DNA of 58,479 bases from Globomyces pollinis-pini (GCA_025399215.1 MU621184.1:1-58479), one strand, 5' to 3'; shown: positions 1 to 13,098, counted from the stretch's first letter. Notes: generated by a model not told the origin, from the sequence alone. Numbers and translations are program-made.

Positions 1-327
1 TATTTCAATGATCAAGTTGGACAGGCAGCGATTTCTTTTGGGGTGACCACAGAAGATGCTACTGCAGTGGGAGCTAGTTTGGAATCGTTGTTTAATGTGA
101 AATGTTCCATTCCAACTAAATTGACACCTAAATCAGACAACGCGCCTCAAGGAATGTGTGGATCTAATGATTGTAAAAAGGCCGACAAGGGAATGTGCCC
201 TGGTGAGATGCCTAGTACCAATAGTAATTCATCCCCATCTGCAGCCTCAACGATGAAAAGTCATGCTGAATCTAACAATTTTGGGTTTGCTTTGACAACC
301 TTCGTTATTTCTTCCCTCTTAGTTTAA
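1..327 (+). CDS. C-terminal part of a GPI-anchored, cysteine-containing surface protein
   Basis: The reading frame is open from the first base of the window, so the 5' part lies outside. The visible 108 residues contain four cysteines (KCSIP, GMCGSNDCKK, KGMCPGEM), then a Ser/Asn-rich stretch, and end in a short hydrophobic tail (FALTTFVISSLLV) directly before the stop. Small residues followed by a hydrophobic C-terminus form a typical GPI-anchor signal, so the mature protein should sit on the cell surface or in the wall. I do not recognise the upstream domain. The call as a surface protein is an inference from the tail. Confidence 0.6.
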   Translation, partial: YFNDQVGQAAISFGVTTEDATAVGASLESLFNVKCSIPTKLTPKSDNAPQGMCGSNDCKKADKGMCPGEMPSTNSNSSPSAASTMKSHAESNNFGFALTTFVISSLLV

Positions 328-765
328 GGGGATCCGATTGTCAAGTCTCATAAACGGAATATAAATTAATTCTACTTTATTTAACATTATTTAACATTTT
401 TATGCCTATTATTTAATCGGGGTGCATAGGTGTTCTTTACCACAATGCAACCCTCATATTACTATTGAAATGTTTCCTTTATTTTAAGAATTGTTCAGTT
501 GCTTCTTGTCGCATAGAAAACGCGACCGATATAGATAAAGCGTCAATGAGTATTTGAAATGAGTTACTGTTCTCCAATTGTCATCACGTAGGTTCGACAT
601 TACTGTCTTTTTTCAAACAGCATCACGTTCTCTACCATCTCGGCATAATCCCAATGGTAAAGTTCACAGTAATCGCCAATGCCGGCATCGTAAATTTTTT
701 GTTGGTGTTTGGACAAAATTGTTCTGAGGCAAGAAAAAATGGGTTGAATTTTGTTTGTTTATTCT
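328..765. other. Intergenic region
   Basis: AT-rich spacer between the GPI protein and the DUF1003 gene. I see no long open frame, tRNA or repeat. It presumably holds the 3' end of the first gene and the promoter of the second. Confidence 0.5.
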
Positions 766-2419
766 ATGAATTCACAACAAAGTTTAGAACCAATTGTTTC
801 ACCAAATACCACGAGAAATTCAATAGATAACAAGTCTTCAAATTCGCTTCGTCGACCATCATCCTGTAGCATTTGTGGAAATTCAAATAATCTGATTCCT
901 GTAAGAGAAATCAAACCAAGATATTTAACTGGATTACGTCAATTTTATCCCATCCTAGAGGTCTCCAAAAATGCTTCCATTTGTTTAATTCACCTTAAAA
1001 AAATATTACATGATCGAGTGGATGAGTTGTTGGTTGAAGATTTAGCAGAGTTTTCCAAGTTTCAAGATGATGTTATGCAGAATTTGAAGGATTATGAATT
1101 GGGAGAGGATGATTGGCAAGGTTTGTGTCCACCATATGCTAATGAATTATAGCACAGTTTGAGAAAACAAGATCGTTTTCTGATCGGGCAGTTGATGTAG
1201 TTGCTAGTTTTGGAGGATCATGGCACTTTTTGTTTGCCCTTCTTGGATTCATATTGTCTTGGGCATTGTAAATATAGTTTCATTAATTTTATTCAGCATA
1301 AATTCATTTCTTAATCAGTTTGGTGTAGCTTGGGATGTATATCCATTTACTCTTTTAAATGTATTTCTTTCAATGATTGCGGCTACCCAAGCACCTGTGA
1401 TTATGATGTCACAGAATCGTCAGGCAGATATTGATCGTAGTCAGACAAATTATATTAGTAAATCGATTTTAAGAAATGATAACCAAACTCGCCACGTTGA
1501 CGCTAAAATTGATCATTTGATTTCTTATCAATGGAAGAGATTACTTGAAATACAAGAAATTCAGATGCAGTTATTGAATCAAGCTATCGGTGGACAAACT
1601 CTTGAACATGTCCATCGTAACTTTTGGAGTGCAGAATCTCAACCTGATGGATTCTCTAACCTACTACTTCGACACTTTTTCCAAATCTCAAAAGAAGGTG
1701 ATGAACTACTATTTACGCATTGGCATGAAGATGGTGACAATTTCTTTGGATATATCCGAAATGTCAATATTACTACTTGTACCAATCGACTAACCAAAAT
1801 CAACTTCCAATTATCATTCCCAAACTTGTGTGCGTCGTTGGATGATATATTCACAGGCGAATCAAATGTATCCTTACGAAACGATTTCAACTCCAAAAAT
1901 CTACTCGCGACGGGTAAAATCGAGAGCGTACATGTCGTTCTCGATGGGGTTTTGAAGAATATAGCTAATGGAAGTTTTCCACAAAGGTATTGTAGTGCTA
2001 ATTGACAAATTAGATTTAAACCAACATTTGCCATTAAACGACCTGAACGTGTGAATCAATTGTGGAAAGAGCATTTTGGGGAAATTTCGATTTCTTATAT
2101 CCCAACTACTCTTGCTGCTGTTTTACACATTCCTACTGGTTTTAAACTCAATCAAATGAGTGCTACCACTTACTCCGAAACTATTCCAGATATTCTAGAA
2201 TACAAAGAAATCAAAGCGGATTTCAATTTCAAGGATTATTTATTAGAAATCATAGAAAATGAGCGTTGGGTTCTATTAGAATCTACACTTCGTCAGGAAA
2301 CCGTTGGTCAATTCCATACATTTGATATTAAAATGGATATTGTTGGACCTACGGTTTTGATGTTCAAGAGCGACATTCGAATTGGTTGGCAAGCTGCTTT
2401 GGACCCCGTGAGAGCTTGA
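766..2419 (+). CDS. DUF1003 membrane protein with N-terminal zinc-ribbon-like motif
   Basis: Four exons joined by introns at 1121-1152, 1268-1296 and 1987-2013 (32, 29 and 27 nt) give a continuous 521-residue protein. The first ATG of the frame is at 766. The DUF1003 signature is clear: DVVASFGGSWHF, then a membrane span, WDVYPFTLLN, a second span, and QAPVIMMSQNRQADIDR. Upstream is CSICGN, a CxxC pair like the one at the start of many bacterial DUF1003 proteins. The C-terminal 270 residues or so are soluble and I do not recognise them. DUF1003 proteins are mainly bacterial and of unknown function, so transfer from bacteria followed by intron gain is possible. Only the family call is secure. 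Confidence 0.85.
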
Positions 2420-2702
2420 TTGGTGTGTTTTTGTTAAATATAGATATTTATAAAACAAGTCAAGTCGTTTAAACAATCTTTTAACACATCTAACACTGCA
2501 CTTTTCAAGATACTGTCATCATTAATAGGATCGATGTTTGAGTTATTTTTCAAAATGTAATTATTAGTTGTGTTTAGATTGGATCAACTATGTAGGTATA
2601 GTATCACAGTTCATATACCTGTTGCACTGAATATCCTAACTTCATGTTCGACAAACTATTATTTGAAACTTAAGAAGTCATCAACGCGCAAAATTTTGTT
2701 CA

Positions 2703-4175
2703 TTAGATATAAGCTATCACAACGCTACATCTCATTGTCGATTCATCAGTCATCTCCAATAGTTCTGATGAAAGTGTACTGTCCATAGAGTAGCAAACGT
2801 TTTCATTGTCTTTATATAGCTGAATTTTTGACTTGAATACATGACAGGTTTTTAGAAAGCAAAAGATCTGAACCAATGCCATGATGCCGCTTCGTTTATC
2901 TGAGATGAATTCAAAACTGCTTGCGCTTCTTTTCAAATAAAAACTCAGTTTTGAATCAATGAATACTGCTGCTAGACACCATTTTGAACTATTGATGAGT
3001 AAGATATAAATACCCAGCGTATTCAATTTGAGTAGATGCCACAGTATAACCTAACTTCGCTTGGAAAATTGAAAAGTCTGTTGCAAATCGTAACGGAGGG
3101 AAAGGATAGTAATCATGTATAGGTTCTGAGAAAACGTTAAATACATGGATACTATCCACTTTTGGAATATAACCATTATCTAATAGATATTTAATAGGAA
3201 TGTTTTATACCGATTTCGCTATCATAATCCAATACTTCTCTATACGAAGTATTGATCGATTCAAAAGCGTTGATGATAGTCGTTAGTTTTGTTTTCATCC
3301 AATTATGTTCAGCAATGGTTGTTTTTGGGATCATTTTAGCTTTTTCCAATTCTAACAGTTGTCTTCCAGTCATGTTCATCAAATGTAAACGTTTAAATAG
3401 ACTTGTTTTTTCGATTTCAATGTAAATGGCTTCAGAAGTGTCTGCGTATGTTTCTTTAAGAACTGATTTATCATCCATATCGTCCAGAACTGTATCAGAG
3501 CTATCATCGTTAATCAACACTCTTGTATTTCTTCTTCCAATAACAATTTTAGATAGAAATTCGACCCTATCGTGTTCATCTACACTTGCAAAGCAGTCCG
3601 ATGCCAAAACTTTACAAATCCATTTGGGATCTATTTGATTCCAGAATTCTTGTTGAAAGTCACTTGTACCCAATCTGCAGATTTCCAAAAGACAACCATT
3701 TATAACAGTTTCTGAGTATGATCCAACTGAGTACGTGTCGAAAAACCTCAGATATTGTGGGATTGTTGTAAGATCTAGTGAATGTAAAATATACTCCACA
3801 CATCGCTGACAAAGGGGATCTTCGTGCAAATATGAGGACACAGCGAAGACTGATAGCACATTATCTGTAGTGATAATAAGTTCCCTTCCATATACGCTAG
3901 AAATGAACCATTCCAAGAGAGAATTACTATACGATTATGGATTTGAATGCATCCTCAGTTATGAATTCATTGTCATCAAAATTCAATTTCAATTATTGTC
4001 CTTCTCGGCATTCCTTCCATGATCCTGATAATAGAGTCCTAAAATATTCATTTTGAGCCAGAATTATTCGATGCAACTTGAAGGTAGAGTTAAACGCTTG
4101 GATTTCAATATCAGAAAACGATCCCCCCAAGATACCAACATCATACAGCACGGTATTTTCTATCACCACTGACAT
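2703..4175 (-). pseudogene. BTB/POZ protein copy A (tandem paralogue), probably disrupted near the end of exon 1
   Basis: This is a tandem paralogue of the gene at 4425-5978. Exon 1 encodes a BTB start (MSVVIENTVLYDVG, FKLHRIILAQNEYF). Later exons match copy B throughout, with introns at 3180-3210 and 2989-3013 in the same places, and contain YPFPPLRFATDFS like copy B's APFPPFRFTVEFS. Near 3988 the frame after KECREGQ hits TAA where copy B reads on with KLVLSF. The only GT donor before exon 2 (about 3935, acceptor about 3900) does not restore the frame. So the gene looks inactivated by a small indel plus stop, or there is an assembly error. The order BTB, alpha-helical part, FPPxRF domain recalls germ cell-less (GMCL)-like proteins. 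That family link is tentative. Confidence 0.5.
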
Positions 4176-4424
4176 CTCGCCATCTTAGAGTCAGATACTT
4201 ATAATTTGGTTACGATATACTGCCATTTGTAGAAAGAAGAAAATTCCACCTTATGAAACAGAATATGATATTGATGAGATCCATATGACCTTATCATGTA
4301 CTAAATGCCTTATGGGTGTATGTGGGAAAGAAGAAGGTTTGTGAGTAGAGCGCCTGTAAAATATATTAGCATAACTACGGAAACGGTAAACAGATACAGA
4401 TATTAAGATATGTACACCGTAATA

Positions 4425-5978
4425 TTAAACATAGCCTAAAACTACACTGCATTTACATATTGTCTCGTCTTTTAACTCTTCCAGTTCTTGATAGAGATAG
4501 TAACTGGACCAACCCCAACTTTGCTTGTCACTGAACGAGTCCACTGTGGATTCTAACAAATGGCAATCCTTTAGATAGCAGAACATTTGAAACCACGCCT
4601 TAACTTGTAATCGGGGATCACAGATGGACTCTTCAGATGAGCATTGAATTCGCTGTAAATACAAAGACAGCTTAGGTTCTTGTGAAAACCCCACGCCTTT
4701 CAAATGTATAATAACTTGCCAGAAGGATCTATCGTTAAGTAGAATATCAGGTTACCCTGCGTAGTAAAGAGGATCAGATGTCTGCTTTTGGCCTAATTGA
4801 ATTGTTGAAATTGAAAACTCTACTGTAAATCGAAAAGGTGGGAAAGGCGCGTAATCATACGATTTCTCTTGCAAAATATTATACTTGGTTGGATTTCCTA
4901 TTTCAATTGTATTTTGTTTGGGGATATATTCATAATCTAAAAGGTCTGATAAGCTTAATCATATAAAATACCTTTTTTTGTATCATATACAAGCAATTCC
5001 CCAAACGACGTTATGTCAGCTTTAAATGAATTAAGGTAAGCAATTTGCTTTGTTTTCAACCAGTTATGGTAGAGAATAATATCTTGGGGAAAAAATGTAT
5101 TTTCCAAGTCCATCAATTGTTGTACGGTTAGATTGATCAAGTGCAGTTCTTTGTACAACTCCGTTTTGATTTGTTCAATATCATGCCGTTTTGAATTGCC
5201 TTTTTTGATATCAATTTCTCCGTCAGAGACACATTCTATATCAACTAACGTATGTTCATCAGCGTATGAATCATGTATTTCACCACTATCTTCCAGTAAT
5301 ATGGCTTCAAATTCCACACAAAAAAGACTTTCAGGTTTGCAGGAATCGAAATTGGACTTTGTTTTTAAGATTTTTGAAATGAATTTTAACCTTTCCAGTT
5401 CACTCCTACACGTAAAACAATTTGATTTCAAAGCCATAATAATCCACTTAGCATTCAAGTGATACCAGAATTCCGATTTAAAAATACTCGTTCCAATTCT
5501 ACAAATTTCAAGAATGCAAGCGTTTATGATATCATCTGAATAAGATCCAGAATAATGACATTCAATAAAATCCAAATATCTTATAATATTATCCAAGTGG
5601 ATTGAAGATAACAGAAAGGCAACACACTCCTGAATAATTTCCTCTTCTTGCAGATACAATGCTGTTGCAAAAATTGAAAGGACATTATCAGATTTGATGT
5701 TCAATTGCTGTCCATAAATACTAAAAACGATTAACAGCTTCTCGTTACCTTCCTAATACCAGCTTGAATGCATCATAGTTCATGAACGAATCATTCACAT
5801 TGAAAGACAACACCAATTTTTGATTATTTTTGCTCTCTTTCCAAGGACCCAATAACAGTTTTCTAAAATATGGATTTTGAATGAGAATAATCCGGTGTAA
5901 ATGAAAAGTTGAATTAAAGGCATGAACAACAATGTCTGAGAAATGGCCTTCTAAGATACCCATTTCATACATGATCAT
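4425..5978 (-). CDS. BTB/POZ domain protein copy B (germ cell-less-like architecture)
   Basis: Four exons with introns at 5721-5748, 4946-4971 and 4729-4755 (28, 26, 27 nt) join into 490 residues. Residues about 8-75 form a BTB domain (GHFSDIVVHAFNSTFHLHRI, QNPYFRKLLLGPWKES). A helical BACK-like region follows, then a conserved block DYAPFPPFRFTVEFS. BTB proteins dimerise and often act as Cullin-3 substrate adaptors. The FPPFRF block after the BTB part resembles germ cell-less-type proteins, but I am not certain of that family. The gene lies just downstream of the SLC35 promoter, divergent from it, and has a broken sister copy directly downstream on the same strand. The intact frame and matching introns suggest this is the working copy. 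Confidence 0.8.
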
Positions 5979-6241
5979 ACTTGGTGTTTCCTTGGAACTT
6001 TCCCGTGCTAACGATTACTGGCCAGTATTTACTTACCTTTGAACATTGACTGGAATACTATAATTGGTTGAAGATGTTACATTAATGAAACTGGAGGCGA
6101 CAATTTGATACATTAGCTTGTATCTCTTATGAAATCCATATTAATGCTACCATCAAATCCCAAAGATTCCAGTTCGATAACAGTAGAACAATCTTATCAA
6201 GTGCAACAAAAAGACACGAATTTCTTCACTCTTTACCTTGA

Positions 6242-7516
6242 ATGAGTGGTGATTTATCCCCCAAGAAAACAAGAGTATTCAGAGCTGGAAATGAAAAACC
6301 AAAAGTAACTTGGGTGATATTCTTGTAAGTCAACTAAGAATATGTGGATATCAAAATCAAATTCTTCATCCATCATCAACTGCTAATGTTTTAGGGTATT
6401 ATCATGGTATACAACATCAATTTCACTACATTTGTATAACAAATGGCTGTTCTCTAAAGAGCATAATGATTTTCACTTTCCACTATTCACAACGATGATT
6501 CATATGGTACTGATGAGTAGAAAATTGACTATTTTACCTAGACTATGCAGTTTATATTATCATATGGATCACTTCAGTTCATTTTACCAAAGTTGAAACC
6601 AACTAGATACCCTACTAAATTTGACTACTTCTTTAAAGTTGTACCTTGTGGATTAGCAACTGGATTGGACATTGGATTGTCAAACTCAAGTCTAAAAGTA
6701 ACCTTTAAATGACTTACAATAGTATGTTTCTTTATCATTTTATACTATGGTTAAATCTGCAGCACCAGTTTTCATTTTACTTTTCGCATATCTATTTGGA
6801 TTAGAAAAACCATCTTTATCACTTACAGGTGCTATAGGCCTAATATGCTTGTAAGTCTTAATCTCGCATTCATTAAAAGTGGAGTTGGATTTATGGTTGC
6901 AAATGACACAACATTTAACGCTTTTGGATATTTTCAAGTACAGAGTGCAACAATATTATCTGGATTAAGATGGTCATTAACGCAAGTATTATTGGAAAGT
7001 GAAAAAATGGGAATGAATAATCCATTAGCAACCAATTTATTTTTAGCTCCTATTGTATGTGTATCATTATTATTCAGTTTTTTGTCTATTGAGGGTACAT
7101 CGGATTTATTAGCATCCCCACGTATGCACGATATGGCTTCATCGTTATGGTTATTGCTTACAATATCATTAGGAGGTTGCATAGCCTTTTTAATGGTAAA
7201 CATCGAATTTATGTTGATTTCCACTACATCAGTGGTAACATTCTCTATTACCGGGATATTTAAGGAAATTATTACAATTACTGCTGCAATATTAGTTTTT
7301 GGTGACGAATTTACTCCAAATATGATTTATGGTCTATTAATTAGTTTGGTAGGAATTGGAGGTATGAATTAACCAAAATACTCTTACTTTTAAGCATTTA
7401 ATTATATTCGTATCCAACAAATGAATCAAAGAGCCGTTGAATATGAAGAGCTGGATCCAAGTGGTTTTGAATTAGAAAATTTCCCGGAATCTGAAGATTG
7501 GGAGCACTTAAATTGA
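6242..7516 (+). CDS. Triose-phosphate-transporter-family protein, SLC35C2-like
   Basis: Six exons (introns 6325-6394, 6507-6541, 6698-6722, 6851-6879, 7362-7394) join into 360 residues. Landmarks of the TPT/nucleotide-sugar transporter family are present: LSWYTTSISLHLYNKWLF, FPLFTTMIHM, TGLDIGLSNSSLKYVSLSFY, TMVKSAAPVFILLFAYLFGL, SGLRWSLTQVLL, and near the end SITGIFKEIITITAAILVFG plus GIGAFNYIRI. The family has about ten membrane spans and works in Golgi or ER membranes. SLC35C2-type members are linked to GDP-fucose or related transport in animals, but the substrate here is unknown. The tail is acidic and polar. The start is the first ATG of the frame and the joined frame is fully consistent. 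Confidence 0.88.
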
Positions 7517-7639
7517 AGAGCAAATTAAAATATAGACATGTTTCTTGATTATTATGGTAGTATTTTGAATGGATTGTTTATTGATGGTTGAAACAAAATC
7601 TATGGTTCATAATTAAGTTAAAATGTCTCTCCAAAGTCT

Positions 7640-10007
7640 CTAACAAACTGGTACATTCACAGCTAAGCCTCCTTCAGAAGTTTCCTTGTACTTGCTTTGC
7701 ATATCAATACCAGTTTGTCGCATCGTTGCAATGACTTGATCCAATGAGACACGATGAGTACCATCTCCATTAAGTGCAACTATAAAATTATAAACATTTA
7801 TTCTTACGCTGAGCAGCGGTGACAGCTTTCACTGCAGCAAGTGCGTTCCGCTCAATACATGGGATAATGACCAAACCCATAGGTGGATCACAAGTTAGCC
7901 CTAAATTGTGTTCCATTGCTATTTCTGCTGCATTTTCTATTTGATGGATGGTACCACCTAAGTCGAAATCAATGTAGATACACATACCCATTACCGCAGC
8001 AAAAGCACCAGCCGCCATAGAGCAGGCAACTCCAACTTCGCCTTGACTATACCATTGTTATATAAATCTATGAATACCATCCCATTTCTGCTGCAGAAAT
8101 ACTGGCACCTCGCTTATATAACATACCAATTGCGGAAGCAGTGAGCAAAAACTCAATAATATCATGATTCTTTTGGCCTGGGGTAGGGCAAATAAAGTCT
8201 AAATAATACTGAAACTGTGAATAAAGTGTTTCATTTACCTTCAGAACCGCTGGAATAGTTCCTGAATATTAAAAAAATAGATATGAAACCTGCAGCACCA
8301 TTTGTAGGTGCAGTACTAAAGTCAGTTATACCATTTAATTACACTACTCTTCCTCCAGCAGCATTTTCTAACATTAGGTTTTGATATCTTACCCTCATTA
8401 ACAGCCAAAGCATATAAGTTTATCCAATCTAATGCAGGCAAACTTCTTTGCGGCCTTAAAACAGCACCTTCTGTAATCAAAGATGATTTAGAAGTCATTC
8501 GAGCTTTAGTGGGCTTTTGTGATTCGCCTGCTGGTCCGTTATCGAAACCGCATAATTTGCAAATGATCTCATCAATTTTGCGTGCAGTTTTGGAGCTCTT
8601 CGTTGTACTCTTAACCCACCAGGCAGAAAATCTTGCTCAGAAGATATTCCATTTTGAATACTTTCATTCATAACATCCCATAAATGTATTGTACGGGCCA
8701 CTACCTCTTCAGCATCTCTCCACTTGTATTATAAGACACAGTATTCACAAACCTGCAATTCGTTTTCAAAAACAACCTACATGTTTAAAGATCCAGTAGC
8801 TTTACCTGCGCAATAGTCATATTCTTCTTTTCGCATATTTGCATCAATGATGCAGAATCATAGAATGGTAGAGTGCATTGAACAGACTTTGATTCTATCT
8901 TTGAAACCATTCTATACATTGAGTCTATAATTTCGTGATTTACTGTGTATTTTGGTCTGGATCCGAAGTCTGTAGATTCTTTGTTGATAGTAATACTTCT
9001 GCCTCTTTCTCAACTTCTGATGTTTTTTCTAGATTTTCCACATGATCTACTCTGGAATCTCGAAAATACACGTTTGCTAAAAAGAATTATTGCACATATA
9101 TTAAATTACCTGCCAAATTTGTTTGATCATTCACAACAAATCCCTAAATCGTTGAATATTGTAAAAAAATTACTCCACCAATACTTTCTGTGAGTAAAAA
9201 CAGTTAGATACCTAAAGAATTCATTGGTCGCAATTAATTCTCCTTCAGCATCATAACAAGAAAATCGCATTCCATTGGGGTGTTGGGGTAGTGACTCTTT
9301 AAAATGAAATATTCTACAATAAACCATTAGGAATTTACAAATGTTTTTTAGGAATAAAGTTGATTGTATGAGTTCCATTCAAAGATAACGTGCTGTCTTT
9401 GTATATTTTATCAACTCTAGGTAAGATTGATTTGGCATCTATCAATTCGGGAGTTTCCCCTGATAATCCCTAAACTTTATAACTTACATTGTATGTTACC
9501 ATCAAAACTGCATTGGGAGTTCCGTGACCAACTCCTGTTAATGCCAGAGAGCCATATAAATCTGCTCTAACAGAGTGTACTTTGTTCAAAACCTCTAAAA
9601 TTTAAATTCTCACAAAAATCTTACTGAGTCCAAGTAAATCTTCAACAAAGATTTTTGCTGCTCGCATTGGACCAACTAAATTGTTAGCCATAGTTATTAA
9701 AGTACCAGTGTGAGAAGAAGAAGGTCCTGATAGATTAGTTATATGAAAAAATACCAATTCCAATACTAAATAAATCAAAGGTGCTGATATTGATAAGATT
9801 AAAATGATTCACCTAACAACTGCATGTCTGGAGGTTAGTTTTTTTCTAATAGTACTGGATATTCTCTTGACCAAATTCATTATGAAAGGTATCTGATTCT
9901 GTAGTCCGCCAAACTGAAGAACTGTTGAATAGTCGTATCTGTTTGATAGTCCATAGACTCCTTGAACATAATCTTCCAGCATTCAATCTCCTAGAACACC
10001 TTATCAT
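7640..10007 (-). CDS. L-serine dehydratase (iron-sulphur type, beta and alpha domains fused)
   Basis: Deaminates L-serine to pyruvate and ammonia using a [4Fe-4S] cluster. The beta domain begins [17 protein letters not shown], the family signature, split by a short intron after GIG. The alpha domain shows [48 protein letters not shown] and [20 protein letters not shown], and the protein ends AVNVPVC. The cysteines in [12 protein letters not shown] are in the usual cluster-ligand region. Before the beta domain are about 50 residues rich in Arg and Ser ([19 protein letters not shown]), which look like a mitochondrial presequence. Many short introns interrupt the gene; I have not fixed every junction. 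This bacterial-type enzyme is unusual in fungi, which mostly use PLP-dependent serine dehydratase. Confidence 0.85.
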
Positions 10008-10183
10008 TGTCGTCGAATTAAATTAAATTTTCAAACTACTCAGATACATCACATGTTTGTCTGAAGGGCGTAATTAAGGGGTTTAATTACCTCATTCATA
10101 CTGAAAACGTGACAATTGCAACAGAACTCTTTTTATTAAACCCACAAATGATACCCACGATATCATTCGCGTAAATGCTTAAT

Positions 10184-13098
10184 TCAGACTTTTTCCTGTA
10201 CCACTTCTATACCATCTGTCCAACCTTCTGTAAATTCATCTACAATCGTTGAATTCGAATCATCCACAACCAAAGATTCTTCCTCAGTAAGCATTATTTC
10301 TTCAGACCAATCAGTTCTATTTGGACTGCCAATGGGAGATAAAAACGGTAAACTAGTGCCCTTTAAGGATGAGATATCGATCGGTGAATCTATAATCAAC
10401 TTGTTTAAATCTATATTTTCATAGTCATTTGAATGTACTGTATTATTAGTATACACTTCAGTGTGAAGCCTAACTATGAAAAATGTTAGATTTTACCACT
10501 CTTCGTAATGAGTTTTGAAGTTATCGTCCAATAACTCAGGTATAGACTGATCTTGATCAAGTAATGCTGAGTGTGCAGGGTTGGAAGAGTCAAACCCATC
10601 TCTTTCAGAAAGAAGCAAGGCCATCTCTAACCCATCTGCAACTGACGGTGGATAATTTTGGGTATTTGATATTTTAGAGCATAATCGCTCATGAAACTGG
10701 TTCACCAATCGTTTCAAGTTCAACTCTTGTTGCTACAGGTTAGTAATGGGTGCAATTACCAGGGCCTCTTCAGGATCTGTATCTGCGTCCCCGGCAAGAT
10801 AATCTTCCTTCAATTTATGACGAACATTCATATAGATCAATGATACAATATGCATATTATCTAAAGTTAATCCAGGAAAACAATACTTGTTCGCCATTTT
10901 TTTCCTAAATAAGGAGTTTGACTTTTAATTAACTTTAGCGCATAAAGTTGTAGCGGAGTATTGTTGACTTTTAACATTCTCTTCAAGACGGCAGAAGCTT
11001 TCCATTTCACCAGTACTATATTATCAATGATAGCATCATTTACAAAGGATCCTGTGAGTTTTATTCTTCGTTAACTTTTGAAGTATTCGCAGTAAATTGA
11101 TGGTGGTTAAAAAGTTTTGTGGTGAGCCTTGGTATGCGGTATTGACTGATCCAAGCGTTGTATCGCTTCTTTGTCCATTACTAGATTGCTGAAGATTAAC
11201 AGGAGTAGTGCTAGAATTATTCTGCAAACAAAATTCCATAAAACTATCATGAACCTTTTCAATCATTACCTCAATTCTGAAAAATGTGGCCTTGCAGATA
11301 GCCATTCACCTCCCATCAGAAAGTTTGAGACAGGCTCATCTTCTGCCGGATACTTCGTCTGCTTTTGCTGGCGATTGGGAGGGTTCACGAACCAAGCACT
11401 CAATAGCTTTAACAGCAATATTGGCCCGTTATTTTCCACTAGTGTTTGCGATACATGTTCGAATCCACAAATATCTGAATGGTTAGAAACTAAAAGAAGG
11501 TACGATATCGTTTGGAAACTATCAAAATTAAGAGAATAAGGCAAGAGACTACATGAGTAACAGATTCCCTATGTTTGATATTTTCCAATTTCTCAAATTC
11601 AATTTTACGTTGATCTTCTGAAAGTCCTGTAAGATTTTCTAGCTTCGAGAAATCCGATGCATTTGATTCACCAGTCGCAGAAATATTTAGATAAAATAAT
11701 AGTCTAATCAACATCGTGATTATTTGTGGCAATTCGATTGACATAGTTTCCTAACAAATATTAAAACCATATTCAAATACATAAAATTGCTTGATATACA
11801 GTGTATGTAGTGGCATGTCTGTGGATTTATCTTCATTATAGAAACATTTTTGTTGGCTTATCTGGCGCTCCTTTGCGAGTTGCAAGGACGAAGCAGCTAT
11901 GTGTAAATTTTTCATATGGACATCAATAGATTCTTGGATTGATATAGGTATACCATACTGGTTACTAAAAGAGTTTGGATGTACAATAACTGAATGTCTA
12001 GAAATTTCAAGATGGGCTTGCAAGGCATTGTCCAACTGACCAACAATTGGATTGTAATATTGATATAACAACCGCTTGGAATTATTACTGAGTGGAACAC
12101 ACATTCCTGGAACGTATCCGGGAATAGTTTGATGTAGATCTGGTAAGAAATAGCTAGGATATCTGTAAGACAGAATGGTGTGGTGGTGAAGGTATTCTTG
12201 TGGAGAAGTACTTGTGTAACTCTTTTGCTTGCTGGAAAGACCTGCTTTATTTCTAGTTTCTTGTTTTGCATTGGCTATTGTTTTCTCATTTCCTACCAAA
12301 GCGTCCAAGACTCTCCAAACCAGTAACAAAAGCTTCAAAGTTAGAGAATAATCATTGATCACCTTTTTAACTGGAAACATGTGTCTATTGCCTTCAGCCA
12401 ATTTTACTAAAGTCTGAAACAAAAATGATGGTAGGTAAGGACTCTCCGATGCTAACATTTTAACGAAAGCAGGATCATTTGAATTAAATGTGACCATCAT
12501 GTATAACAAGCAAAGGCATATGGTAGTTTCTAAAATCACTGCATCGATGATCAATTGAGTTGATTTTTCAATATCCTCCAATTTTTCAAATGAATCAAAA
12601 AAGCTGACCATTAATTTAAATATCTAATTGTATCAATTAATGGTCAATAACCTTGTAAACAATTGGAAATGTCCCCAATTTCACTAATTGTGCGTTGTGT
12701 TCTTTCATCAAGTCCATTAATATTTCTTTTGACTTAACTGGAAAGTTTCCTTGAGAGTAATATAATAATTTAGAAGCTGAAATAATCCTTTTGGAAGAGT
12801 TTCCTTTAACTAAATCTTGCAAACATTGTTCAATATCGAAACTTCCATTTGATTCACTAATTCCTTTCTCATACAATGATTTTGAATTCAATAGCATTGG
12901 AAAATCATTACTGGTATAAAATAGGTCTAAATCGATTTTGTTATTTGTTTTATAGTCCCATCTAACCCATTAACGTTGTATTTTTTACTGGTTTATTACA
13001 GGATCACAGTGAATGGTAGTAGGATGAACTTTAGTTGATTGAAGTACTTTTGGGGCCGAAAGTTTTAGTGGTTTTATTTGATATTTCTTCAATCCCAT
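10184..13098 (-). CDS. STRIP/Far11 homologue, STRIPAK complex scaffold
   Basis: The start ATG at 13098 opens MGLKKYQIKPLKLS and joins across intron 12962-12988 (27 nt) to NKIDLDLFYTSNDFPMLL, the N1221-type start. Middle parts carry GNRHMFPVKKVINDYSLTLK and LKLLLLVWRVLDAL. The C-terminal DUF3402 region has ENIKHRESVTHVVSCLILLI, FEHVSQTLVENNGPILLLKL, INLLRILQKLTKNKTHRILC and VLKRMLKVNNTPLQLYALKL, which match the STRIP1/Far11 pattern. In other fungi this protein holds PP2A, striatin and kinases together in STRIPAK, which controls septation, mating and cell growth. The gene consists of many exons and the last acidic 90 residues are lineage-specific. Individual junctions in the C-terminal half are not all resolved. 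Confidence 0.8.

Noticed and set aside
11450..11470. tRNA T-loop-like GTTCGAATCC
   Set aside because: It lies within the STRIP coding region and has no surrounding cloverleaf.
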